Shown piece by piece: positions 8,734-16,985 of a DNA stretch of 64,000 nucleotides (position 1 is the stretch's first letter; each line of letters starts with the position of its first letter). The translations under genes were made by a program, and so were the position numbers. Below the pieces are notes generated by a model. The model was given only the letters and a program-made list of their open reading frames with translations, did not search any database and was not told the origin of the DNA. This DNA is from Micavibrio aeruginosavorus_D (GTDB taxonomy: Bacteria; Pseudomonadota; Alphaproteobacteria; Micavibrionales; Micavibrionaceae), in contig NZ_CP195303.1 of NCBI RefSeq assembly GCF_051245535.1, forward strand, positions 1,612,001-1,676,000. Reading direction: 5' to 3'.

Positions 8734-9858
8734 TTATAACCCTGTGACAAGCTTTCTGATCGTCACGTCCAATTGAGATAGTGGCTGGACCGCGGAGCAT
8801 AACCCGGCCGTTGCCACAGCCCCCGGCATGCCCCACACGATGGATGACTCTTCGTCCTGTGCGATAACGTTACCCCCGCTATCGACGACTTTTCGAGATC
8901 CCTCCAAACCATCACTGCCCATACCGGTCAGAATGACGGTCAAAATTCGTGGTCCATAGATATCAACCAGACTACGCAGCATCACATCCACCGACGGGCG
9001 GCAGAAATTTTCCGGCGGCCCCGAATCCAGATGAATCGCCGGATATTCACCTGGACCTTTCTGAAAGATCATGTGCAGTCCACCAGGCGCCACATAGGCA
9101 GACCCCGGTTTCAACACCATTCCTTCAGCCCCTTCAAAACACGGTATCCCGCAGTTTTGTTCAATATGTTGCGCCAACATTGCCGTGAATGTTTTCGGCA
9201 TATGTTGGGTAATCACGATGGGAAGGGGGAAGTTTTTCAACCCCTTCAACATATCCATCAACGCCTTCGGCCCGCCGGTTGAGCTGCCGATCGCCAGAAT
9301 TTTCGGTGGCAAGGGCGCTTTATGCGGGCGCAATGTTACGGTGGCCTGCGGATACAGTTTTTTGGTCGCGCCCGTAGCCGTACCGTTTGTATGGTTTGTC
9401 GGTGCGTATTTTTTGCGTGGCCGCCCCAGGGCCCGGATCACGCGCACCAGATCGCGCTGGAAATCAGCCGCGCTGGAAATCGATTCACCGCCCGGCTTTA
9501 AAATACTGTCCGTGGCCCCGAGGGCCAGCGCCTTCATCGTCACATCGGCACCGCGTGCCGACAAAGTCGAACAAATCAGAACGCGCACATCCGGCTTTTC
9601 TTTCAACAACAATGGCAAGGCGGTCAGGCCGTCCATGATCGGCATTTCAATGTCTAAAACCACGATGTCCGGCTGCAACCGCGCAATGGCCTTAACCGCC
9701 AGATCGCCATTCGGCGCGGTTCCCACAACCTCAATCCCTTGCTCCGGCGTCAAGGTGCGCGTAATAACCGCACGAATAACCGCCGAATCATCGACGATCA
9801 TTACGCGGATATTCGGTGCCTCTTGCGGGCTTTGCGGGCCGGTCGTGATGGCGGTCAT
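8734..9858 (-). CDS. cheB: Chemotaxis methylesterase/deamidase CheB
   Basis: A 374-aa protein with an N-terminal receiver (acidic pair D23-D24, phospho-acceptor D69 in VVLDIEMP). A linker follows, then a C-terminal methylesterase with GSSTGGPKAL (Ser near 193), ITQHMP (His219) and a GMGSDG aspartate. It removes methyl groups from receptors when phosphorylated by CheA. The start overlaps the end of the preceding cheY gene, which indicates translational coupling. Confidence 0.96.
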   Translation of the reverse strand: MTAITTGPQSPQEAPNIRVMIVDDSAVIRAVITRTLTPEQGIEVVGTAPNGDLAVKAIARLQPDIVVLDIEMPIMDGLTALPLLLKEKPDVRVLICSTLSARGADVTMKALALGATDSILKPGGESISSAADFQRDLVRVIRALGRPRKKYAPTNHTNGTATGATKKLYPQATVTLRPHKAPLPPKILAIGSSTGGPKALMDMLKGLKNFPLPIVITQHMPKTFTAMLAQHIEQNCGIPCFEGAEGMVLKPGSAYVAPGGLHMIFQKGPGEYPAIHLDSGPPENFCRPSVDVMLRSLVDIYGPRILTVILTGMGSDGLEGSRKVVDSGGNVIAQDEESSIVWGMPGAVATAGLCSAVQPLSQLDVTIRKLVTGL

Positions 9859-10238
9859 TACGCCTCCACATCTTCAAGGATGTCGAGCTGGACCAGTTTT
9901 GTGCGCAGAATGATTTGATCGAACGGCTTCATGATATATTCGTTCGCTCCGGCTTTCATGGCGCTCATAATATGGTCCATGCTGCTTTCCGTCGTGCAGA
10001 ACAGAACCTTCGGCGCATCACCGTTTTCCATGCCACGCAGTTTTTCGATAAATTCCAGGCCATTCATACGTGGCATATTCCAATCCAGCAAAATCATTCC
10101 TGGCATTTTCTTTTGGCAAAATTCATAGGCGTACACGCCGTCTTCTGCCTCTTCACAAACCAGCCCAAATTCTTCCAGGCTCTTGCGTGCGATTTTTCGG
10201 ATGGTCGCACTATCATCAACAATCAGGCAAAATGTCAT
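9858..10238 (-). CDS. cheY: Single-domain response regulator CheY (second copy)
   Basis: A 126-aa receiver with no output domain. Acidic residues D8 and D9, phospho-acceptor D52 (MILLDWNMP) and the Lys of YIMKPFD are present. It lies between cheW and cheB with overlapping ends. It accepts phosphate from CheA and either binds the flagellar switch or acts as a phosphate sink; the sequence does not decide which. It differs clearly from the other cheY at 13676-14062. Confidence 0.94.
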   Translation of the reverse strand: MTFCLIVDDSATIRKIARKSLEEFGLVCEEAEDGVYAYEFCQKKMPGMILLDWNMPRMNGLEFIEKLRGMENGDAPKVLFCTTESSMDHIMSAMKAGANEYIMKPFDQIILRTKLVQLDILEDVEA

Positions 10239-10705
10239 GCGACACCCTCCACAAGGCTGTTTTCGTAAAACTGTGCCGACGCCAGAAGCTTTTTGACATC
10301 CAATGTCACCAGCAACTGGTCCGGCAATTTATAGACACCCGCGGCTACAGCGCTCCACGAGGCATCCAAGGTCGGCGGAATTGGTTCTATATTATCTTCG
10401 TCAAGCGTTAAAACATCGCCAACGGCATCGATGATCAAACTGAACAATTCGCCGTTTTGTTCGACGACAACGCTCATGCCACCAATATTATCGCCGCCTT
10501 GTTTTTGATTCAGGCAACGCCGCACATCAATGACGGTCACAATACGTCCCCGTAAATTCATAATGCCGGCAATGGTGGGCGGGGCCAGCGGGGTCCGGGT
10601 TGTCTTTTGGGATCGCAGGACATCATTCACCTGCAACACCGACACCCCGAACAACTGCCCGGCCAGCATAAAGGTCAAATATTCATTCGACTTCGCATGT
10701 GTCAT
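10235..10705 (-). CDS. cheW: Chemotaxis coupling protein CheW
   Basis: This 156-aa protein is one CheW domain: EYLTFMLAGQLFGVSVLQVND, then PPTIAGIMNLRGRIVTVIDVR, both diagnostic. It bridges the receptor tips and CheA. Its start overlaps the cheA stop in an ATGA arrangement, and its end overlaps the next cheY start. Confidence 0.96.
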   Translation of the reverse strand: MTHAKSNEYLTFMLAGQLFGVSVLQVNDVLRSQKTTRTPLAPPTIAGIMNLRGRIVTVIDVRRCLNQKQGGDNIGGMSVVVEQNGELFSLIIDAVGDVLTLDEDNIEPIPPTLDASWSAVAAGVYKLPDQLLVTLDVKKLLASAQFYENSLVEGVA

Positions 10706-13029
10706 TCTGCTGCCCCCTGATACATCCCGAATTCCTCGGCGTCATGGCCATTACGATTGAGCGTTTGCATGACAGACGTCGCCGGTTTCGTTTCCGGTTC
10801 ATAGGTCAGGTTGATAATGTCGGCCGCCTGACCTTCGATAATCGCACTGCCCGCCAACGGACCATCCGACTTGATCTGGAATTCGCCACGGAAGTTTGTG
10901 ATGTCCATGATCTTGTCAACGATCAGCCCGGCAATGCCGTTTTTCGCGGCAAAAACAATCACCGGACGTTTGCCTTCCTTCGGCAATGTGTCGGCACGGC
11001 CCGCATAGAACACCGGCATCAACGTATCGTAATATTGGATCACGCGTTGATCGCCAGCCTGTTCAATTTCAGACAGCTCGATTTCCTCCAGCCGCGTCAC
11101 GTGTTTCAGTGGCACGGCCTTCAGGCCCTTGCTGCCAACACGGAACAACAGAAGCGGTGTTTCCATGACGCTTTCTTTGGCCTCCGCCTCGGCATCTTCT
11201 TCGGCTTGCTTAACCATATTGTCCAGAATACCAGCCGTTTTCATGATTCCGGACGGGTCCAAAATCATAATCACCTGACCATCACCCAGAATGGTGTTGC
11301 CAGAGAACACTTGCTGCTGACGCAGAATGCTGGACAGCGGCTTGACCACGATCTCTTCGGTATCGAATACGCGTTCGACGATCAGACCAAAGTTAAACCC
11401 ACCCACCTTAATCACCGCGATATGGCGGGCCCGTTCCGCAGAACCTTCCTGCAACGGCAAACCCATTAATTTGCGCAGTGATACCAGCGGCAAAATGCGG
11501 TTACGCAAACGGAACACTTCCGAATCATTGACCTTTTCGATCTTGTTCGGACCATTGGCATTGACCATGACCAATTCACGGACATCAAGTTGCGGAATGG
11601 CAAAACGCTCTTCACCCACCCCGACAATCAAGGCCGAAACAATGGCCAGCGTCAGCGGAATTTTAATGGTAAAGGTCGACCCTTTCCCTTCGATCGATTT
11701 CATCTCGATCGAACCGCCAATCTGTTCAATGTTGGACCGCACCACATCCATGCCAACACCACGGCCCGAAACGGACGTGATTTTTTCAGCGGTAGAAAGC
11801 CCGGCGTGGAAAATATATTGCTGAACCTGCTGAACCGACATATTGGCCAGCTCGGCCTCGGTCGCCAAACCATTCTGGACGATCTTGTTCTTGATCTTTT
11901 CCATCGGCAGGCCACGGCCATCATCGGAAATTTCGATGATGATATGACCCCCTTCGTGATAGGAATTCAGCTTGACCTTACCGGTTTCCGGCTTGCCCGC
12001 TGCGCGGCGCTGTTCCGGGTTTTCAATCCCGTGATCGGCGGCGTTGCGAACCATGTGGGTCAGCGGGTCCTTGATCATCTCCAGAACCTGACGATCCAGT
12101 TCCGTTTCCTGACCCTGCATGTCCAGGTCGATTTTTTTGCCCAGTTCGGATGAAATATCACGAATGATCCGCGGCAATTTGGCCCACGCATTGCCCACGG
12201 GCTGCATCCGCGTTTTCATTACGCCTTCTTGCAGCTCGGACACAATGTGATTTAAGCGCTGCAGAGACGATGACAGCGTGCTGTCATCCTGCATCCGCGA
12301 AATTTGCAGGATCTGGTTACGGGTCAGCACCAGCTCGCTAACCATGGTCATCAATTCTTCCAGAACATCGACGCTGACACGCAGGGTCTGGGCTGCGGCC
12401 CCACGAACTTCACCGTGTTCCCCGGCGGCAACAACGGGCTTATCCGCTGCCTGTGGCTGCACGGACAGAACATGCGGTGTTTCGACCGGAGCTTCCGGTG
12501 CAGGGGTCGGCGCTGGCGCGCCCATGGCACTGACCGGAATGGGCACATAATCATCAATCGATTCCATACCCATCAACGGATCATTGGCAATGTCGACAAT
12601 CGGCTCAGGAACGGGTTCCGGCTCTGGCGCGGCAACCGGGGCCGTTTCACCACCTACAACAGCCGCAGCCTCCAAACGCTTGATCAGGACGGTGTCATCA
12701 CCTTCCGGTTCGGTGCCCGTTTTTTCAATGCCTTCCAGAATTTCTTTAATCCGGTCCAAAGCTTCGAGAATCAGGGAAATATTCTCCGGCGTTGCCGTTT
12801 TTTTCCCTTCACGGAACAGACCCAGCAGATCCTCTGCCTTGTGCGCCACTTTTTCCAGACGCGGCAGGCCCAAGAACCCGCATGTGCCCTTAATCGTGTG
12901 CATAATGCGGAAGATTTTAGAGAGCAAATCCATATTACTCGGATCCTGCTCCAGCAGGACCACGTCATTGTCCAACGCGCCAATACTCTCGTTGGTTTCG
13001 GTCAGGAATTCATTAATTAAGTCATCCAT
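10702..13029 (-). CDS. cheA: Chemotaxis histidine kinase CheA with two C-terminal CheW-like domains
   Basis: This 775-aa kinase starts with an Hpt domain (phospho-acceptor His44 in HTIKGTCGFLGL). A long Pro/Glu-rich linker, the dimerisation helices (TLRVSVDVLEELMTMVSELV) and an HATPase with HMVRNAADHGIE, ISDDGRG and GRGVGMDVV follow. A first CheW-like regulatory domain (ALIVGVGEERFAIPQ...) is followed by a second CheW-like stretch of about 130 residues (LLLFRVGSKGLKAVPLKHV...) that ordinary CheA lacks. The protein phosphorylates both CheY proteins and CheB. It lies directly after the cheZ-like gene. Confidence 0.95.
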   Translation of the reverse strand: MDDLINEFLTETNESIGALDNDVVLLEQDPSNMDLLSKIFRIMHTIKGTCGFLGLPRLEKVAHKAEDLLGLFREGKKTATPENISLILEALDRIKEILEGIEKTGTEPEGDDTVLIKRLEAAAVVGGETAPVAAPEPEPVPEPIVDIANDPLMGMESIDDYVPIPVSAMGAPAPTPAPEAPVETPHVLSVQPQAADKPVVAAGEHGEVRGAAAQTLRVSVDVLEELMTMVSELVLTRNQILQISRMQDDSTLSSSLQRLNHIVSELQEGVMKTRMQPVGNAWAKLPRIIRDISSELGKKIDLDMQGQETELDRQVLEMIKDPLTHMVRNAADHGIENPEQRRAAGKPETGKVKLNSYHEGGHIIIEISDDGRGLPMEKIKNKIVQNGLATEAELANMSVQQVQQYIFHAGLSTAEKITSVSGRGVGMDVVRSNIEQIGGSIEMKSIEGKGSTFTIKIPLTLAIVSALIVGVGEERFAIPQLDVRELVMVNANGPNKIEKVNDSEVFRLRNRILPLVSLRKLMGLPLQEGSAERARHIAVIKVGGFNFGLIVERVFDTEEIVVKPLSSILRQQQVFSGNTILGDGQVIMILDPSGIMKTAGILDNMVKQAEEDAEAEAKESVMETPLLLFRVGSKGLKAVPLKHVTRLEEIELSEIEQAGDQRVIQYYDTLMPVFYAGRADTLPKEGKRPVIVFAAKNGIAGLIVDKIMDITNFRGEFQIKSDGPLAGSAIIEGQAADIINLTYEPETKPATSVMQTLNRNGHDAEEFGMYQGAAE

Positions 13030-13053
13030 GACGGGGTCCTCTGCATTGCCTTT

Positions 13054-13674
13054 TCAGCTGTCAAATTCTGCCAAAAGGCGGTCAATATCATCTTGGCTGA
13101 CGCCACCCTGATTGGGCAGAGCCGGGCCATTTAACAGGCTGGGTTTATCCTTGGTCGCATCGCCACCATCTTCGTCGCGCAGATGCGCAAAACGCTCACC
13201 CAGTGTTTGCAGCATATGGCTGACTTTCTGGTCGATGGTTTTCAGGGCGGTGACGACCTTTTTGATACGCTGGCCGGTGATGTCCTGAAACGTGCAAGCT
13301 TCATAAATGCTGACAATATGGGCTTCGATCTTCTGCACCAATTCGGGGTCGCTGCCCTGAATTTCGCCCATAATGGCTTCGCATGAATCCATGATGGATC
13401 CTGTTGCCTTCTCCGTCGTTTCGACAACGGCGTCCAGCTCATCCGTCGCGGTCGGAATATGCGTTTTTTGAATGGCGTTCGGCTGGGCTGCCTGCAATTC
13501 CGTACGCATCGTTTCGATGGCGTCTTTCAGGCTGTTCAGTTCTTTGTTCACGACATCGAACGAAATTCCCTGCGGGCTTTGAATTTTCCCGATAACGGAA
13601 TTGACGATGGTGACAACCTGATCCCGGCGATACAGGGCATCGCCGCCCCCTGCGCTCTCAATATCCCCACTCAT
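13054..13674 (-). CDS. cheZ: CheZ-like CheY phosphatase
   Basis: This 206-aa, mostly helical protein has the CheZ active-site stretch ACTFQDITGQRIKKV, with D131 and Q135 matching the catalytic Asp and Gln of CheZ. Its C-terminal end SQDDIDRLLAEF resembles the short CheY-binding helix of CheZ. It would speed dephosphorylation of CheY-P in the cytoplasm. It lies between a cheY and cheA, only 1 bp from the cheY stop, which supports the assignment. Overall similarity to enterobacterial CheZ is low outside these motifs. Confidence 0.85.
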   Translation of the reverse strand: MSGDIESAGGGDALYRRDQVVTIVNSVIGKIQSPQGISFDVVNKELNSLKDAIETMRTELQAAQPNAIQKTHIPTATDELDAVVETTEKATGSIMDSCEAIMGEIQGSDPELVQKIEAHIVSIYEACTFQDITGQRIKKVVTALKTIDQKVSHMLQTLGERFAHLRDEDGGDATKDKPSLLNGPALPNQGGVSQDDIDRLLAEFDS

Positions 13675-13675
13675 A

Positions 13676-14062
13676 TTAGAAGCTCCCCAAAACGGCGGCG
13701 ATTTTTGTTTTCAGAATTTCCGCACTAAACGGTTTGACGATATAGTTGTTCACGCCGGCCTGACGTGCGGCGACAACGTTTTCAATTTTGCTTTCCGCCG
13801 TGACCATGATGAAGGGCAATTTATCATTGCCATTGGCGCGCACGGTTTTGAGAAGCTCCAGCCCCGTCATCGGCTCCATGTTCCAGTCGGAAATGACCAG
13901 GTCGTATGTTTTATGCTTCATCATATCCAACGCCATCGTCCCATCGGTGGCTTCATCAACGTTTTTGAAGCCAATCTGGGCCAAGAGATTGCGGATCACG
14001 CGCAGCATCGTTTTATAGTCATCAACGATCAACACTTGCATTTGCGCCGGGTTCACAGTCAT
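13676..14062 (-). CDS. cheY: Single-domain response regulator CheY (first copy)
   Basis: A 128-aa receiver. D14 and D15 (LIVDDYKTML), D59 (LVISDWNMEPMTG) and the Lys of YIVKPF are in place. The sequence around D59 (ISDWNM) is typical of flagellar-motor-binding CheY. It sits beside the CheZ-like phosphatase, so this copy is the better candidate for the main motor regulator. It is the second gene of the operon, 57 bp after the MCP stop. Confidence 0.95.
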   Translation of the reverse strand: MTVNPAQMQVLIVDDYKTMLRVIRNLLAQIGFKNVDEATDGTMALDMMKHKTYDLVISDWNMEPMTGLELLKTVRANGNDKLPFIMVTAESKIENVVAARQAGVNNYIVKPFSAEILKTKIAAVLGSF

Positions 14063-14119
14063 TGGTTACACCTCTTTTTTACTTCTAAATATCTAAGTTT
14101 ACGGGATCAAAAGACCAGA

Positions 14120-15823
14120 TCAGGCCGCTTGAATATCGCGCAGGAAGGATTTGACCTCGCCATCCATTTTCTCGGCCTGAACCGACAACATGCGGGCCGC
14201 GTCCAGAACTTCGCGTGTGGCCGCCGTGGTCGAATCCGTTCCGCCCTTGATGGAGAAGATGCCGCCGTTAATTTGCTCAACCCCTTGTGTTGCCGTGTTC
14301 ATATTGGACACGATTTCCTGGGTGGCGGCGGCCTGTTCTTCGACGGCTGCGGCGATGGTGGCGGATGTTTCATCAACCTTGCCAATCGCTTCACGCACGC
14401 TGAGCAGAACATCAGCCACATTCACGGCCGTTTTCTGCACACCGTCCAATTGCTGGCGGATTTGTTCGGTTGCCTTGGCGGTTTGCGTGGCCAGATTTTT
14501 GACCTCGTTCGCCACAACGGCGAAGCCTTTGCCCGCCTCACCCGAACGCGCGGATTCGATCGTGGCGTTCAAGGCCAGCAGGTTAATCTGCCCGGCAATA
14601 TCCTCGATCAAGGTCGCAATTGCGCCAACGGCACTGGACATATCCACCAATTCACGCGAAGACGCATCGGCGGCTTCGGCTTTGGTCATGGCGTCCTGCA
14701 CCATATTGTTGGAAATTGCGATCTGGCGGGAAATTTCCTGCACCGTTGCGGCCATTTCCTCGGCCGCGCTGGCTACGGATTGGACGTTGTGCGACGCCTG
14801 TTCCGATGCCGATGCAACCTCAACCGACTGACGGTTGGTTTCATCCGCAATTTTCGACATGCCTTCGGCCGTTTGCGACAATTGCGTGGAAGCAGAGGCC
14901 ACAGTGGACACCGTTTGCGTTGCATTGATATCGAAGGATTCAATCAGCTCCTGAACACGCTTCTGGCGCTGCTCTTTCAGAACCTGCTCACGCTTCTCGG
15001 CTTCAACCATCTCGCGCTGTTTGGTCAGAGATTCTTTAAAGAAATTCGCTGCGCGGGCCACATCACCAATCTCGTCCTTGCGGTCCGCACCCTTCACGTC
15101 AACATCAAGATCATTGTTGGCCAGCTTCTTCAGAACATCCACCGACCCAACCAACGGCTTTGAAATCCCAGCCGAAGACAGAACATAACCAAAACCAAAA
15201 CCAAAGACCGCAATGATTGCGGATACGATTATAATAGAGCGCTCCGCATCCGTGGCCGTTTTGATCGCTGCGTCTTTGCTGATCGCAACATCGTTACCCA
15301 TGTCCGCACACAGCTCCCAAAGCTTTTCCAGAGTTGCTTGTGCACTCGCCTCGCTTTTGGCAATCGATGCCTTTAAAGCGGAGTCGTCTTCTTTTGTTTT
15401 TTGGATATAAATTTCATTGGCTTCACGAAGCGTGACTTCAATCTGCGCTACATAAACATCATATCGCTTTTGCAGCTCTTGAAGAATCGGGGCCTCTTCT
15501 GCGTCCGCTGCGGCCAGCATGATCGGCATGGACTCAGTGAACACTTTTTTATAATTGGCCAGATTTTTTTCCGTCTCTTTTACGGATTCGGCCGTGTCTT
15601 TAATCGCAATGACAGCTTCGGAATATTTCACCAGATTCTGCGCATCAATCATGTCATTGGTAATGCGCAAGCGATCGCTGCGCTCACTCAAACCGACGAC
15701 GCCCATGTGCAGATCATAAATCGAGCTGTAGGCATTAAAGCCGAGGAAAGCAATGAACCCGACCATGATCGCAACCAGCGACAAAATCTTCGTCATAATT
15801 TTTCGATCATTAAAGAACTTCAT
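14120..15823 (-). CDS. Methyl-accepting chemotaxis protein
   Basis: This is a 567-aa chemoreceptor. The start is ATG 15823 (MKFFNDRKIMTKIL) behind GGGGAAG, not the longer frame at 15907. It has TM1 (SLVAIMVGFIAFLGF), a helical periplasmic domain of about 160 residues like the four-helix-bundle sensors, and TM2 (IIIVSAIIAVFGFGFGYVL). A HAMP domain and a long signalling coiled coil follow, with the conserved hairpin tip near INLLALNATIESARSGEAGK. There is no C-terminal pentapeptide tether for CheR or CheB. It heads the che operon, so its ligand signal probably feeds this pathway. Confidence 0.94.
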   Translation of the reverse strand: MKFFNDRKIMTKILSLVAIMVGFIAFLGFNAYSSIYDLHMGVVGLSERSDRLRITNDMIDAQNLVKYSEAVIAIKDTAESVKETEKNLANYKKVFTESMPIMLAAADAEEAPILQELQKRYDVYVAQIEVTLREANEIYIQKTKEDDSALKASIAKSEASAQATLEKLWELCADMGNDVAISKDAAIKTATDAERSIIIVSAIIAVFGFGFGYVLSSAGISKPLVGSVDVLKKLANNDLDVDVKGADRKDEIGDVARAANFFKESLTKQREMVEAEKREQVLKEQRQKRVQELIESFDINATQTVSTVASASTQLSQTAEGMSKIADETNRQSVEVASASEQASHNVQSVASAAEEMAATVQEISRQIAISNNMVQDAMTKAEAADASSRELVDMSSAVGAIATLIEDIAGQINLLALNATIESARSGEAGKGFAVVANEVKNLATQTAKATEQIRQQLDGVQKTAVNVADVLLSVREAIGKVDETSATIAAAVEEQAAATQEIVSNMNTATQGVEQINGGIFSIKGGTDSTTAATREVLDAARMLSVQAEKMDGEVKSFLRDIQAA

Positions 15824-16223
15824 GCTGGCTTCCCCATCATCTTTATAATGTGATGCAATAAATATGGCGGGCCCATTCTGGACCGCTCTATCAAATGATG
15901 GTCGCAAATGCGTGTTACAGAACGATGCCGGGTTTGTTACAGATTTGTGACAAACGCATGAGGGGGCAGGCGACCGGATTAGCCACGCCCGCGGATAGAA
16001 TTTCGTAAAATACTGAGCCGATTAGCAAATTGACCGTCCACGATGCGGCGGCAACAATTTTACGCAACACCCAGAAACTATACCTAAGGGTATATAAACT
16101 ATCCTTAAGCGCTAAGTCCCTGATTTCAACGTTCATACTTTATATAAGGTTCTTCAGATATGATTGGGGATATGGCGATTTGCCTACCTGCGTATTTATT
16201 TTTTAGTGAGCGTGAGATTCAGA
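15824..16223. promoter_or_regulatory. Divergent control region between the MCP/che operon and an OmpR-type regulator
   Basis: This 400-bp stretch has no convincing gene; a 73-codon minus frame (15915-16136) has no family features. It must carry the che operon promoter and that of the regulator. ACTATACCTAAGG (16077-16089) and ACTATCCTTAAGC (16098-16110) are direct repeats 21 bp apart, as OmpR/PhoB-type regulators often bind. TATACC-TAAG-GGTATA (16079-16094) is also a dyad. Confidence 0.45.
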
Positions 16224-16985
16224 ATGAAGACACCGACACACACCATTCTTATTGTCGATGATGACCCACTGGTCCAACAAATACTTAAAGAACCCCTCCA
16301 ATATGAAAATTACAATGTCCTGCTCGCCGGTGACATTGCCGCAATGGAGAAAGTTCTGCGTACATGCCAGCCCAGCCTGATTTTGCTGGACCACATGTTG
16401 CCGGGCGAAAAAGGCATTGATGCCCTGCCCCGTATCCGCGATTTGACCAGCGCACCCATCATTATGATCAGCAGCCGCGACGATCTGGCGTCAAAGATTG
16501 AAGCGCTGGAATCCGGTGCGGACGATTATCTGTGCAAACCATTCCAGATTCGTGAATTATTTGCCCGGATCAAGGTGCAATTGCGCCATCACAGCAAATC
16601 GTTCCAGCGCGCGGCCACCGCCACAGCGCAAAACACGGATCATATTCAATTCGGAAATTGGGTTCTGGACCGGAATCAGTTCCAGTTATTCGACCGGGAC
16701 AGTAAATCCGCCGGCCTGACGCTGAAGGAATTCCATCTGCTGGAAGCGTTGGTGTCATCGCCAAACCGGGTTTTGACGCGTGAACAGATTTTGGACAAGG
16801 TCCATAACGGCAATTTCAACGTGACGGACCGTGCCATTGATACGCAAATCGCCCGTATTCGCAAAAAACTGGGCGACCATCAACCGGAATCGCGGATGAT
16901 TCAATCCGTTCGCGGATTGGGTTACAAATTCTCCTCCGACGCGATCTATGCCAGCGAAGGAAGAAAGATGAGTGCCGCGGTTTAA
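16224..16985 (+). CDS. OmpR/PhoB-type response regulator without a nearby kinase
   Basis: A 253-aa protein. The receiver has D12-D14, phospho-acceptor D56 (LILLDHMLP) and Lys near 106 (YLCKPFQ). The C-terminal winged helix has LTLKEFHLLEALVSSPNRVLTRE and DRAIDTQIARIRKKLG. ATG 16224 is preferred because it directly precedes the first strand (THTILIVDDD); a TTG at 16164 would add 20 unlikely residues. No histidine kinase is adjacent. Its 3' end overlaps the tamB stop by a few bases. Confidence 0.92.
   Translation: MKTPTHTILIVDDDPLVQQILKEPLQYENYNVLLAGDIAAMEKVLRTCQPSLILLDHMLPGEKGIDALPRIRDLTSAPIIMISSRDDLASKIEALESGADDYLCKPFQIRELFARIKVQLRHHSKSFQRAATATAQNTDHIQFGNWVLDRNQFQLFDRDSKSAGLTLKEFHLLEALVSSPNRVLTREQILDKVHNGNFNVTDRAIDTQIARIRKKLGDHQPESRMIQSVRGLGYKFSSDAIYASEGRKMSAAV

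Noticed and set aside
15915..16136. 73-codon minus-strand frame between the MCP and the response regulator
   Set aside because: No ribosome site or family features; it covers the likely divergent promoters.
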